A stretch of 64,000 nucleotides of DNA, taken from NCBI GenBank assembly GCA_032207245.1, contig CM063505.1, forward strand, positions 176,607,327 through 176,671,326. The letters are read 5' to 3'. Of this stretch, positions 1 to 12,195 are shown one piece after another; within the stretch, counting starts at the first letter, position 1; each line of letters begins with the position of its first letter. The notes below the pieces were generated by a model, which made no database searches, had not been told where the DNA came from, and saw nothing but the letters and a program-made list of their open reading frames with translations. The translations under genes and the position numbers were made by a program. This DNA is from Pardosa pseudoannulata. Its lineage: Eukaryota; Arthropoda; Arachnida; Araneae; Lycosidae.

Positions 1-94
1 GCACTGTTTAAAAACTCATAAATTGTCGACCCTAATAGAAAATTTATAAATAATTGATATTAATTGAAAATTTTGTAGATTATTTGTAAGATTC

Positions 95-1067
95 TCATCT
101 ACCTACTCTCAAAAGGAAAACTCTTTCTAAAAAACATAAAAATTCTGCAAGCTATTTTGTAACGGTATCTAAAATGAGACACTAGGAATGAAAGAGATAA
201 AGGACATGCGCAAATAAACTTTATCGTAAGATTGCCATCTGTCTACTCTCAAAAGGAAAACTCGTTCTAAAAAACATAAAAATTCTGCAAGCTATTTTGT
301 AACGGTATCTAAAATGAGACACTAGGAATGAAAGAGATAAAGGACATGTGCAAAGAAACTTTATCGTAAGATTGCTATCTACCTACTCTCAAAAGGAAAA
401 CTCGTTCTTAAAAACATAAACATTTTACAGGTTATTTTGTAATGGTATCTAAAATGAGACACTAGGAATGAAAGGGATAAAGGAAATGTGCAAATAAACT
501 TTATCGTAAAATTGCCATCTACCTACTCTCAAAAGGAAAACTCGTTCTAAAAAACATAAAAATTCTACAAGCTATTTTGTAACGGTATCTAAGATGAGAC
601 ACAATGAATTAAAAGGATAAAGGAGATGTGCAAAGAAACTTTATCGTAAGATTGCTATCTACCTATTCTCAAAAGGAAAACTCGTTCTTAAAAACATAAA
701 CATTCTACAGGTTATTTTGTAACGGTATCTAAAATGAGACACTAGGAATGAAAGGGATAAAGGAGATGTTCAAAGAAATTTTATCGTAGGATTGCCATTT
801 ACCTTCTCTCAAAAGGAAAACTCGTTCTAAAAAACACAAAAATTCTACAAGCTATTTTGTAACGGTATCTAAAATGAGACACTAGGAATTAAATCGGTAA
901 AGGAGATGTGCAAATAAACTTTATCGTAAGATTGCCATCAACCTACTCTCAAAAGGAAAACTCGTTCTAAAAACATAAAAATTCTACAAGCTATTTTGTA
1001 ACGGTATCTAAAATGAGACGCTAGGAATTAAAAGGATAACGGGTATGTGCAAAGAAACTTTATCGTG
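95..1067. repeat. 140-bp satellite array, about 7 copies
   Basis: A landmark (ctactctcaaaaggaaaact) recurs at 103, 243, 383, 523, 663 (one substitution), 803 (diverged) and 943, so the period is exactly 140 bp. Each unit carries an AAAAGGAAAACTC block, then a TTTTGTAACGGTATCTAA block, then AAACTTTATCGTAAG. Copies differ by a few substitutions; the last has a 1-bp deletion. The array ends abruptly near 1067 where TTTATCGTGAG passes into unrelated sequence. No coding potential seen. Confidence 0.93.
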
Positions 1068-1119
1068 AGTCCAAAAGCCAATGGAGTAAAGAAACATTGA
1101 AACATCCGGTGCAAGTCAG

Positions 1120-1172
1120 ACGATGGCTAAGCTTGTGGAGCGAAATTAACACTCCACAAGCTTAGCCATCGT
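1120..1172. repeat. Perfect 21-bp inverted repeat (hairpin 1)
   Basis: Arms 1120-1140 and 1152-1172 are exact reverse complements around an 11-nt spacer. The core arm is CGATGGCTAAGCTTGTGGAG. It lies just past the 140-bp array. It could be a small foldback, a transposon end or a transcribed hairpin; the sequence alone does not decide. Confidence 0.9.
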
Positions 1173-1175
1173 GAC

Positions 1176-1214
1176 ATTCGATATGACAGACAAATTAAGT
1201 CTGTCATATCGAAT
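1176..1214. repeat. Perfect 16-bp inverted repeat (hairpin 2)
   Basis: Arms ATTCGATATGACAGAC (1176-1191) and its reverse complement (1199-1214) surround a 7-nt loop (aaattaa). It starts 3 bp after hairpin 1 ends, so two independent stem-loops stand back to back. Confidence 0.9.
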
Positions 1215-2880
1215 CCTTCTTGTAAGGATGTTTGTAGCTACACAAAATAGACTTTAATCACTACCTACAAATAAAATTTGGGGGCCTAATGGTTCCCAAA
1301 TCATTTACAGGACTTTGGGCGACATTTCTTTATAGTTGGCTTGCTTCATTTAACTCACCAACATCTTTCCATGGGTCCCAGAAATAAATATCCAATGGTA
1401 TCAGGTTTGGTGACTTTTAGGACCACAAATATTTTGAAACTCAAACTATCGGATAATTTCTGTAGTACTTCCTCTATTACATTCCTATCATAAAAACAAG
1501 TAGATCTCTTTTGCCTGAACTAGCAATAACAATCCTCCATTTTTAGGTAACGATAACAAATAGCGTAATGTCCAGTTGCAACCGAAATGTTACGTTTCGT
1601 TTAAATAAATTTATCCTGATCACTTTTAAGCATTATACCATTCCGAAATGAGGAAAAGAGAAAGTTGTTAAAGAAGGGCAATTTTTAAAATGCCCATATC
1701 GTCAGAATGTAATCAAAAGTGAAAACAAAATTTCGACAGGAGAAAGAGATTAACTTATAATGGATCAGTCCGCTGTACAGACGCTTACATGTATGCATGG
1801 TAACCAAACATGTAATCATCTTCAGAAAGTGAAACGAAAGAAACCTATGAAAGTGAATATAGGTGTAAGAACTAAGCTTTGATGCTAAAAGTCTTACATC
1901 GTCGACACGAATTAAGGGTAAATACTACTCTCTGTAGGCCCAATTATTTACTTGCAGGAAATATTGTCTGCTATTGTTGCCTTCTAATATTGATAGAATC
2001 ATTTAACAGTGATGAATAATAGCCCTAATTTCCGGATGACCTTAAATTAGGAATAAAGAAATGTTTAAATTTCTTGGATAAAAGCTTTAGAGATAATCAC
2101 GTTCACGTAAAAGCTATACTTTTGGACAGCTTTTACGTATTTCTACCTTGTATTTGTAGTTCTCCATTTTTATTTATATCGGAGAATTATAATTTTTAGT
2201 TCCAAAATAAAGATACTCAACGTTTTCTTATATAACTTAAAATATTTTTATCCACTTATTTAAAGTTTAAATCCCGTGCCTATGTAAAAAACACATCTAG
2301 AGCATAATGAAGTAATTTTAAAAAATACGATCCATCAATCGCTAGAATTTTTTTTCAACTGTATAATATAGAATTGAGTGAGTCTTTCATAACGGATGCC
2401 AAGCCAAATTTAAATCCTGAAACAATAAGAAAATGTTAAATATATCGATCATTATCTGTAGTAAACTAGGAACTAAAGAAAGCTCTTTTTGCGATCAAAG
2501 ATAGATAAATACACTGATATGCACCCATATACATTCTTATTAAAGTTTCCCTGACAGTTTGTAATATCTAAATACTTTTAAAGTACTTTTAAAAACATCT
2601 TTTAAATATTTGATATAAGAAAACGAAGTTATTTATTTTAATTCCATACTACTATTTCGAAAGCGTTGTTTATAAAGAGAAATTATTAGAATATCATACC
2701 AAGACCTTTTAAAAATAGCTACAAACAGTATTTTTCCCCGATTGTTCAGGTAATTTTGTTATCAAAGTATTGGAGATCTTTGACCTTATGCAAAGATATT
2801 ATGGACTTGAACAGCTTAGGAGAGTTCAACCATAATATTTCTTACTTAACTGAAATTACGTCTCATGTTTGATGCATATC
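1215..2880. other. No gene seen; unique AT-rich DNA
   Basis: No open frame of note and no recognisable repeat. One small 11-bp inverted repeat, ACGTAAAAGCT at 2105-2115 and its complement at 2128-2138, is the only structure I see. Confidence 0.5.
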
Positions 2881-3726
2881 CGGAATCATCGGCAACAGTG
2901 TCTTATTCAGAGAAGATAATCGACTTGTTGAGATTATCTCAGAGATGTCTTTTCAACAAAGGGTAATATTCAGGCGGCACAATTTTAGCACGTGGAGCAG
3001 AAGAGAGTGTAGTACCGAACATTTTTGGCAAGAGCACATGGCCTCCTTACATCCGGCGAATCTGGCGACAGTGACCGTGTAATTCATTGACCGTGGAAGT
3101 CGATCGTTCGTTGGCATTCACAAGATGTACCACAATTTAGAGTCTCGTAGAGAAGTCCAAAGAAAATGTACATGGAACTACATATGCGAACGAGTTCCGA
3201 GGTCGACCACTGAGACGAAGAGGTCGGCGAACTACGAGGTTCGGAAATATAACAAACAACTTTCTCCCGTTGATTATTCAATGATCGCATTCAAATTACC
3301 TTCGGCCGAGTCTAGACCAGAAGTCAATGCCCCAGTGGCCTTGTTGGAGTATCTTGAGAGCGAGGAGGGCCAATAAAGTTGCATCACTAGCACTAGGGAT
3401 GGACAACACTTTCTTGAAACGATGACAGACGCCTTCGATTACTTGAAAGAAGACCAATTTAATGAGTGACGCGTGTTTGTGAGTTTTTGAAATGGCCTTC
3501 AATACCATTTAAGTGTCCTGTCAACACAGAGTCCGAAATGAACCGATCACTGGCGAGATTGGAAATAGTGTTATTTTCGTTCTCCTCCTATCTTTATCTT
3601 CAATATGTTAGGCACTACACGTACAACTCCAGAATAAGTTCTTTAGATGAAAAGGTTAAGCTATGCGTCCACTTTTACCTGTATTTAAGTTATCCAGATA
3701 ATCTTTTATCGATATATCTAAATTAA
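2880..3726. other. Higher-GC segment with short overlapping open frames, unidentified
   Basis: This stretch is richer in G+C than its surroundings. It has several overlapping frames of 70-86 codons on both strands (+ 3125-3376, + 3466-3726, - 3296-3508), each stopped quickly in every direction. None shows a domain I recognise. It could be the wreck of a transposable-element coding region or chance open sequence. I assign no function. Confidence 0.25.
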
Positions 3727-3796
3727 ATTGTCACTCTTATCTCTATTTTGTTATTCTTTTTCTGTATGTTATTCAAATAACCAATTACAGTTAGAT

Positions 3797-3821
3797 AAAT
3801 TATTTATATCCATCTCTCTTT

Positions 3822-3857
<36 letters not shown>

Positions 3858-3886
3858 AAGGGAAATAGAGATGGATATAAGTTATT
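3797..3886. repeat. Imperfect palindrome centred on an (AT)n tract
   Basis: The left arm (3797-3826, containing TATATCCATCTCT and TTTTGCAT) is repeated in reverse complement on the right (3852-3886, ATGCAAAG...AGAGATGGATATA), with a few extra bases in the right arm. About 28 bp of alternating AT lies between them, so the whole forms one long potential cruciform. Confidence 0.8.
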
Positions 3887-3889
3887 TCA

Positions 3890-4290
3890 TTGAGTTTTTA
3901 TTATGAGGTTTATTCTTCCCCAATAGCACAACGATTGTGTTTAAAGTAAAAATATTCTTAGGAAAAAAAACACATCTTAAGTTGTTAAACAAGCCGTCCC
4001 TTTAATTAAAAGCTAAGTTTTTCAGCGTCCTATACATTTTGTAATAAATTTGTTTCATACCATATTTTAATACAAAAAATAGAAGACTCGTTGATCTTTA
4101 CAGACACGACATTTCCGAAATATTTTTATACAGATTTTTTGACTTATGGAAAATAATATTTTTTTTCTTGCAAATTTTATGACTGATAGTAAAAAAATAT
4201 AATGAGTTTTTAAAATTTATTTTTATTAATTAATTTTGTTTTTATTTAAACTGTTTGTCTACGAAATGTTCGCCTGTATCCAAAGATACA
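3890..4290. other. No gene seen
   Basis: Homopolymer-rich A+T sequence with no open frame, RNA gene or repeat that I can identify. Confidence 0.5.
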
Positions 4291-4295
4291 CAAGA

Positions 4296-5205
4296 TTCTA
4301 AATTTATCTTCTTATTACAAATTTTTGGATTACAAATCGTCGATGAAGGAAGGGAAGGCCTCCCTGTATAAAGTTGTGGAGTAAGGACAGATAACTAAAC
4401 GAAACAGAAAATATATAAAACAGTTGATGGCGTAAATCATAAATTTATTCTCTTATTACAAATCTTTAATGTAGGAAGTAAAGGCTTCACTGTATAAAGT
4501 AGTAGAGTGAGGACAAATACCGAAACAAAACAAAAAATAAATAAAACAGTTGATGGCGTAAATCATAAATTTATTCTCTTCTTACAAATCTACGGTGTAG
4601 GAAGGAAAGGCCTCACTGTATAAAGTAGTAGAGTGAGGACAAATACCGAAACAAAACAAAAAATAAATAAAACAGTTGATGGCGTAAATCATAAATTTAT
4701 TCTCTTCTTACAAATCTACGGTGTAGGAAGGAAAGGCCTCACTGTATAAAGTAGTAGAGTGAGGACAAATACCGAAACAAAACAAAAAATAAATAAAACA
4801 GTTAATGGCGTAAATCATAAATTTATTCTCTTCTTACAAATCTACGGTGTAGGAAGGAAAGGCCTCACTGTATAAAGTAGTAGAGTGAGGACAAATACCG
4901 AAACAAAACAAAAAAATAAATAAAACAGTTAATGGCGTAAATCATAAATTTATTCTCTTCTTACAAATCTACGGTGTAGGAAGGAAAGGCCTCACTGTAT
5001 AAAGTAGTAGAGTGAGGACAAATACCGAAACAAAACAAAAAAATAAATAAAACAGTTGATGGCGTAAATCATAAATTCATTCTCATATTACAAATCTACG
5101 GTGCGAGATGAAAAGGCCTCCTTTGTATAAAGTAGGGGAGTGAGGACAGATACCTCAACAAAACAAAAGATAAATAAAACGATAGCATAAATCATAAATT
5201 ATCAT
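4296..5205. repeat. 126-bp satellite array, about 7 copies
   Basis: The landmark around CACTGTATAAAGTAGTAGAG recurs with spacing 126, 126, 126, 126, 127 and 127 bp from about 4362 to 5120. Units share TTTATTCTCTT, GTGTAGGAAGGAAAGGCCT and AACAGTTGATGGCGTAAATC. The four central units are nearly identical and the first and last are diverged, as expected from homogenisation by unequal exchange. Confidence 0.93.
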
Positions 5206-5627
5206 CCACCTTAACGTTCCCGAATTATCTATTTACCAGTAACTTCCAGCGAGCCGTCTCATGATTTAGCTTTCAAAAAGAATTTAGTTTTCAAAAAAAT
5301 AAAAAATCTTACAAAATAAAAGGATTTTAAGTTTTAATTCTGTACACGGTGACAGGTGGAGCAAATTAATAGCTACAACTATTGTTTCATCTGCACTACG
5401 ATACAAGTAAAAGTATCGAAAATTGTAGAAATGCTTCCAGTTGTATAAAAAAAAATAAAAATTGAAAATTTTGAAGATTTAATAGTTTTAAAATTCCTTA
5501 AACATACAATTAAATTGAAATTCTCGACATTTTATATTTTACACAGATTTTCATTTAAAACCCCTGGCATATTTATGAATGTATCTGTTATACAGATTAA
5601 CAGATACATTCTTGTTATACAGATTAA

Positions 5628-6300
5628 CAGGGCCGTAACTAGGTCCTTCGGCGCCCGTGGCAAAAAAAACTGGTCTGTGCCCTACTGCCAAATATAGTGA
5701 GAAAATATATAAACATTTCTTTTTTTCTTAATCATATATTCAGAAGGAACTCACAAAATATTATGTAAATTCTTAAAATGTTTCTAGTATATTAATGTTT
5801 AATTTTTTCTTCTATTTTTACCTTATTAATATTGAACACTGGGGGCAATATTTTGCTGATAAACGGAGTAGTTTATTGGAGGGGAATATTTTTTATTTGT
5901 ACGTTAAAATTTCATAAAATATTGACGAATTTCTAAATTTAAATTTAGTTTTAATAACTTTAATAAATTCAAAATTTAAAACGAATAACCGGATTAAGTC
6001 ATTTTAGGAGTGTTTGGTAAGCATTTTATGAGAATCTATAACAAGTTTAGAAGCAAAACCATTTTAAAATATAAGAAAATTCATAAAATATAATTTTTAA
6101 ACACATTAGATTTTGTAAATGAAATCGGATTCCATAAATTAAAAAAAAAAAATTATTTTTCAACTTTTTCTTATTTCTACTCGGATTGAAACGTCCTCTT
6201 TCGGATCCCATTTTCATCAAGGTGTGGCACTCGAATGACTGATGCGCCTGTGGAAAATACCACCTTTGCCAAGCTCCGTCTACTTTGAAAACGTCATTTT
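5628..6300 (-). mobile_element. Degenerate hAT-like non-autonomous element
   Basis: The left end CAGGGCCGTAACTAGGTCCT matches the end of the element at 29413-30667. Further blocks, including the TGGGATCCGAAAGAGG segment read on the minus strand near 6200, are also shared, so the two are relatives in opposite orientation. The right terminus here is diverged and I find no convincing target duplication. A 17-bp sequence (GTTATACAGATTAACAG) is directly repeated at 5587 and 5614, just outside the left end. No transposase frame. Confidence 0.6.
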
Positions 6301-7346
6301 CTACCAAAAATCATAATTTTTTTTTTATTTCTCTATTGTAAAATTTCAACTTTAGGCTTCTAAATCTGTTTTTGTTTGGTCTCTACGGCATTTTAAAGAA
6401 AAGTTATAGCTGTTTAAACATCAGTGACAGCTGTCAAAACAAAATGTAAGTAGCGACTTCGGAAACGGAAATTGTGAATTTAAAGCCTCTTAAAGAGCAT
6501 TTTTTTTTTCAAAAAACTTTGTAAATTTTCCTGAAGATTAGTTTAAACATATTTCTAGTATTAGCAACATTAATAATTAGCAACGTGGCAATTAGAAAGT
6601 TTTGAAGCAAGAAAGTGTGGGGAATTTTGAACCGGTATTTTAATTTTTTACTATTTAAAATTTCTTTGATAAACTTCAAATGCGTTTTCCTCAGAACGGT
6701 ATTTTTCATAAAATGTTGAAACTTAAAATGTGATTTCTCAAAAAGTTATTAAAATATTTTTTGAAAATTATTATGAATGCTTTTGATAATATTTACTAGT
6801 AAATGACCTAAATGCTTTAAATTTGGATAATTTTTAATGACGTTACACTCATAGTTAGATATAAAGGTACTGAAAATTCGTTAAAAATTCAATGTGTACG
6901 ATTTTGAAGGACCAAAATCTTTTACCAAACGTAATTTAAGCAAAGATTTTAGGTGATTCACTAGTCCAGTGTATAAGAAATGTGTTTCATCAGAAAATAT
7001 TGAAATAATTTAATTTATTAAAAAATTAGACCTTTTGAAAACCCCCAATTTTTTTACTAAATTTTCTTTATTTATTAGAAATTTCATAAAAATTTTTCCA
7101 GGAGTAAATTTTTTAAGTGCAATTCTCTATGATAATATAAAAAAAATTTTTTTAATGTAAAAACATGAACTAGTTTCTACGTTTAAAGAAAATAAGTTCT
7201 CTGAACGTAGACGGATACCTTAAAACATTTGCCCGTCTCTTACAAGGCCGAAATTTGAAATAAACAAGGTAATCAAATCATTTACACTTTGTTTATATAA
7301 CAATTTTTTTATTACTTTTACCTCTTTCCCGCTTCCTCGTCGCACC
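6301..7346. other. No gene seen
   Basis: Very AT-rich sequence with short homopolymers. The few open frames are under 70 codons and Lys/Phe-rich, as expected by chance. Confidence 0.5.
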
Positions 7347-8309
7347 TGTAACGTATCCGGTCCCTGTTTTAGGTGACACAAGGAAGAATCAGGTGTATCA
7401 TGATAAATGAATTTATTTACACTTCTGCTATATACATCATTTCACAACTACAAACTAAAAACAATTTCCGATCACAGGGAAGTGATTAGTACGCGTAGGC
7501 CTGAGTAGAGACATAACTACGATCAGTCCCTGCCGAAATATTGGAGATCCGACGGAAGAAGCAATTCGATAGCTCTCGCGAAAGTTCACTGAAGTAATGG
7601 TAGAATATCAAAGCACAGTTAGAGTTCCGAAGGGGAATATGCAACAATCCTGAAGAGGAGTATATTAGAAAAGGAAACCCAATGCATAGGGTATCATTTC
7701 AATCTCAGCAAGAGATATATTACAAAACGGGATTTCGCTAAATAAAACTCTCCGATGAAGAGACTAGTCGAGGCGACCTCCGATTTAGCCGATGCGGGCT
7801 ACTCCTTAAAGAAAAGATCCCAAGGTGGGATTATAGAAAAAAAAAACTCTCCGGTAGATAGACTGGTCAAGGAGACCTTTGAATTAGCTGGTTGCTAGCT
7901 AACTAACCTCTCTAAAAAGCAAATCTTCCCATGTCCCTTTCTAGGGGAGGGGCCTCTAAGAGAGGGGCCTCACCCACAATTTCATTATTGGATCACCTAG
8001 AGATGACCTCACCTTCGAACAACTGGATTGGTCCGGGTTAAACAATCATCGGCCGCAAACCCAGGGGTCCCTGGAATTCTTAGCAGCTACATCCAAGTCT
8101 CGGCAAATCCTTTGTCATTCCAATGATCATATTTCTGGCTGTCAGTGAAGGTTCCGGGTTGTCTGGTATATTGTTCCGCTACTATAGGGCACAACAGTGT
8201 AGACATCGTGGTGCCGGAGAAAACAATCCCTTTGTATCCACACAAGCGAAGTCCACTTCTCAAAGCAAAGTTATTTGATGTCGACACACCGCTAAATCAC
8301 GCCGTTACA
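7347..8309 (-). mobile_element. Possible solo LTR, about 960 bp
   Basis: The segment is bounded by TGTAACG and CGTTACA, a TG...CA pair with perfect 7-bp terminal inverted repeats. On the minus strand an AATAAA lies about 60 bp before the CA end, where an LTR polyadenylation signal would sit. It is GC-richer than its surroundings and has two diverged direct copies of a block (AAACTCTCCG... at 7744 and about 7842). No flanking target duplication is visible and no second LTR is in the window. A 66-codon minus frame (8087-8287) shows no domain. Confidence 0.35.
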
Positions 8310-10104
8310 CATTCCACAACAGTACTTGCAAAAAAAACATGTACCTATATATTCCTTTTTCTGTCAAAAAAACTGTCATATTTTACCAGTTCTTCAAAAA
8401 AAACTCGAGTTTTAAAGGATAAAAAAACAACAGCATATTTATAGCCGGTAATACATCTTGCAGCATACATTTCTGTGCGCGGTTACGTAACCCAACGTCT
8501 GATCGTAAACACCGTGCTAATATCGGGTAGAAAACCTCTCCCAAAGCCGAAAACCTTCGCTTGAGAAAACTCTCACTTTCCAAAGATCGTTTTTTATCTT
8601 TTTGGCTCGAGTTCGGAGTGTCAACGTCCTTTTGTCCACGTTACTACACCTTGGTGAGAGAAATATCTTACGCTAATATAATTTCCCAAGCAAATAAGCA
8701 CGTTATGGTAGATTGACCGGCAGAGCTCACGGACGGTTGATGAACTTCCAGATACTTATACAATCTTGTTTAATCAAATAAGAACAAGTATTTCGTTTAT
8801 TTAAATCTAACTTAGAATAATTTGCTATTTTCAAAGAGAAACAAATTCCTCGGTGTTAGAAATTATTAACCTATTTGTTTCATTCAAAAAACCACTAATA
8901 TTAAATATAACTTTGAACTTTTTGAAGTTTGGTTTGGTTTAATGAGTCATACGATTGTTAAATAGACAAAAAAAATAGATTTTTCAGAAATATATATGTA
9001 AAAACAAATTCAGTTCTGAACATTTTAAAGCAATCTGTGTCAAAAATTTGCAAAATTTAGAGGATTTATGAATAAAAACGTGTCAGCTGTTTAATGTAAC
9101 AAATTTAACTTATAAAACTTTAACTTAATTTTTCTCAAATTATGTTTTTTTTTTTACTTGCATGTTATCTCAAAAACTTTTTTAAATTTTTACAGGTAGT
9201 ATACAATATAATTTTCATCCGATTAAACTTAGATTTTCTTGTATATTTCCCAAAAATTTTTTTCAATGTTAAAATTTTAATTTTATAGGAAAAAAATCTC
9301 ATTTATTTAAAATTTTTTTTAAAAATATATATGCATCTTAAATACATATAAATTTAGGTTCAAAGTTGTTTTGAAATATTGTAATATGTTTTAAAACAAT
9401 AAGTTTGTATTTAGCTTAATTATATTTTTAGTTATCATGCGCTTTAGCCTCGATATCATTTTTGTTAATGACAAAGTGTCTCTCATTTTAAAATTTCTAA
9501 CGAATCTATTTTTTATGTTTCAAAAGTGAATGAGATATATGTGTAAAGATAATAATTTGTTCTAACTATGTTTAAAAAATTATGTTTGTAAAACTGGTAA
9601 AATTGGTAGTTTTCAAGCTGTGAGAAGTTGAAAATAATATTTATTTTGCATTTTTTTTTAACTTTTAAGAGTCGTGTAACCCCTTAAAGAGCTACGGTCT
9701 CTTATTTTCCTACACGAAGGTTAATAACCATTTTAGCCTCAACCGATAATATCCTATTTATGCAAAAAAGACATACCGATTTGGCTAATTTGCTAAGGCT
9801 GGGATAACTCTCATAAAAGCAAACAAAAAATAAAGAATCCTCTGATGTTAAATATATAAATGTATCTAAAACCAGAATGTTTGATAAAAGTGTAAACCAG
9901 CAGAAACATCAAAATTGATGAGTTTCGAACACTGACTGGCAAGAAATAGTTACGATATCTTGAAAGATCAAGAAAAGACAATAGCATTTTTCTCTCGGTG
10001 TGTTAGTGTAAGAGTCTTTCGTGATAAATAATGATATTTTCTGTTCTAATAGATATGTAAATTTTGCAATTTCTGTATCAAATGCTTGGAGTTGAATCTT
10101 ATCA
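8310..10104. other. No gene seen
   Basis: AT-rich sequence without a recognised element. A TATAAATA reads on the minus strand near 8435-8442, upstream of the possible LTR, but nothing else supports a promoter. Confidence 0.45.
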
Positions 10105-10112
10105 CTCTAGCG

Positions 10113-10719
10113 TATTGGTCTCTAACTTATCACTCTACCTCATAGAACCCTTCGAGCTATCAGGCTTTTTTCACGGAGCCCCATATCACACTTATTTAGA
10201 ATAATATATATTATAGCAATATTTAAAATATAACAATATGTTATAGGTATTTAATTACAAGACAACTATAATTAATTATAAGATATTTAAACAAAAATAT
10301 TGTATATTTTACAAAAATATACTATCATAAAATTTATGCAATTTACTTTTTACTAGCTTTTGTACTCCAGGTATTACTCAATCTTGCATTATATTTAGTG
10401 ACTTTAAAGAGGCTTAAAATGTATTAGATTTTCAGTTTTATTGACTGCATGCTATATGGATCCAAAACTTGAAAGTCAGAACTCATTGAAGCGATATAAA
10501 TATATTTCATATTCAGCATTCAATTTATTTCTGTATCTGGTTTTTGTTCTGACATATGTTGAATATGACTTTTCGTATGAATGTGTTGTAACGAAAGGCA
10601 TAAAGATGAATACAGAATCTTTTTTCTATTTCTAATATTTTAAATATTTTGATGAATATTTTATGTATGTTTATGGAACACTTTAAGGCAGTTTAAGGAA
10701 CAATTTTTGAAAATCACTG
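10113..10719. mobile_element. hAT-family MITE with 8-bp target duplication
   Basis: Flanks CTCTAGCG (10105-10112) and TTCTAGCG (10720-10727) match at 7 of 8 bases, the size typical of hAT insertion. The right end, read inward, starts CAGTGATTTTC; the left, TATTGGTCTCTAAC, fits the same family ends after decay. The interior has AGAACCCTTCGAGC and GGAGCCCCAT, wording common in hAT MITEs. At 607 bp with no transposase frame it is non-autonomous. Confidence 0.72.
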
Positions 10720-10727
10720 TTCTAGCG

Positions 10728-12026
10728 TATGTGTAGGCGTGACACCAACCATCATGGAATGTAACAAAAAGTCTAATCCATTAAAAAGATAACTCTTTTA
10801 CCAATAAATTAAAACTATTTATAAAGTTTCATAAATTTGCAATAGTTTTCTTTTCGATGCAAACAGTAAAGCACCATCAAACATTCAATGATATATCGTT
10901 GTTGGCACTTTTCATAAGTGTTTCAAACGACTGTTTTGACACTAAAAATGTTAAAATGGCATCAAATGTTATAAAAGAGAAAAAAATACTATGAGTGTAA
11001 AACTATTAATTGATAAAACTGGCTAAAGTTTAATTTTTTCTTAGAAATTTTAATGACAAACATGAAACTACTTTTTTAACTTTTTCTTGATTTGATTATT
11101 TTGCAGCACATTTGTTCACTCGGCGTACCTTAAAGATTCTTCATCTATGTATCATGATAAAAAATTTTCACAATATAAAATAAGCGTAGTTCCTCAGGTG
11201 AAACTACCCCTCCTATGGATACAAAGCTGTTAATGCAAAGCTGTGGATTAAAAGTATTATCTATGTAATTTTATGATCAAGGAAAATTGCAAAATTGGTA
11301 TCTATCAAGCATTTGAAAACTTGAGAAATAAATAAGATTTCTTATTAGCCTTTTGTTTTCTTTTACTAGTGATAAGAGTTTCGGATTGTTTTTCAGTCGG
11401 ATTGAATTCAGTCTTTATTCTTCTATGGTATCTGTAATTTCAACTAATTTACCACACTCTGGTGAGGATTACCATTACCTTTCCTAAAAACAGCAATATG
11501 ATTAAGATATCAGGAAAAAGATTAATTTTAATACACTAAATTCACCCTATATTTTGATAATATATTAATCTTAATTCACAGAAAACTGACCTGCTTACCT
11601 CAGAGTAATATAAATATTTATCTGCCGGCATGCAAGGATATGACTAATGCTATCCAACGGTTTTGATAAAAGTTAAGGTTAAATTTTTGCCTTTATATTC
11701 TCTTTTTAATGAAACCAGCAAAAATCATCTAAAATTTATTCATCTCAGTTTTTTATCTCCGTTGAGGATAAGTATATAATCATTTCAACTAGATCAAAAA
11801 TTAACACTTTAACAAAAATGCCAAGTGCTGTGAGAAATGTTTAATTCATGACAAATAACTCTAAAATTAAGTAAATAACTGATGACTTTAATAATAATAA
11901 CATAAACACTATAAATTACCCAATACATGTATGCTAATTTTATTTCTGTGTAGTCTGGTCATTCTATCTACTTTTGGTGGAACTATGCGGATAAAAAACC
12001 TCTACCGCTATAGCCCATAAGGCTGG
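10728..12026. other. No gene seen
   Basis: AT-rich unique-looking DNA. No repeat boundaries, RNA gene or coding frame could be supported. Confidence 0.45.
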
Positions 12027-12195
12027 TTAGTTGAAAGCGATAGGTCTATTTTGCTACACGAGGGCTAATGAGACCAGAACATACTACCTAAACCTGGTTC
12101 CAAATGATTACGAACATCCATGCCAGCAATGGGATTCAAACTCACAAATTCCAGTATCGAAGAGCAGAACCCTACCCATTTGGACATTATTCAGC
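12027..12195 (-). mobile_element. tRNA-headed SINE, decayed copy
   Basis: On the minus strand this matches the SINE seen best at 44123-44305: the ACCGGAGTTCGTGGGTTCGA-like head, then CATGGATGTTCGTAGCC, then GGTCTCATTAGCCCTCGTGT. The B-box region is mutated here. The plus-strand open frame over it (RANETRTYYLNLVPNDYEHP) is read-through of the SINE antisense, not a gene. Confidence 0.75.
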
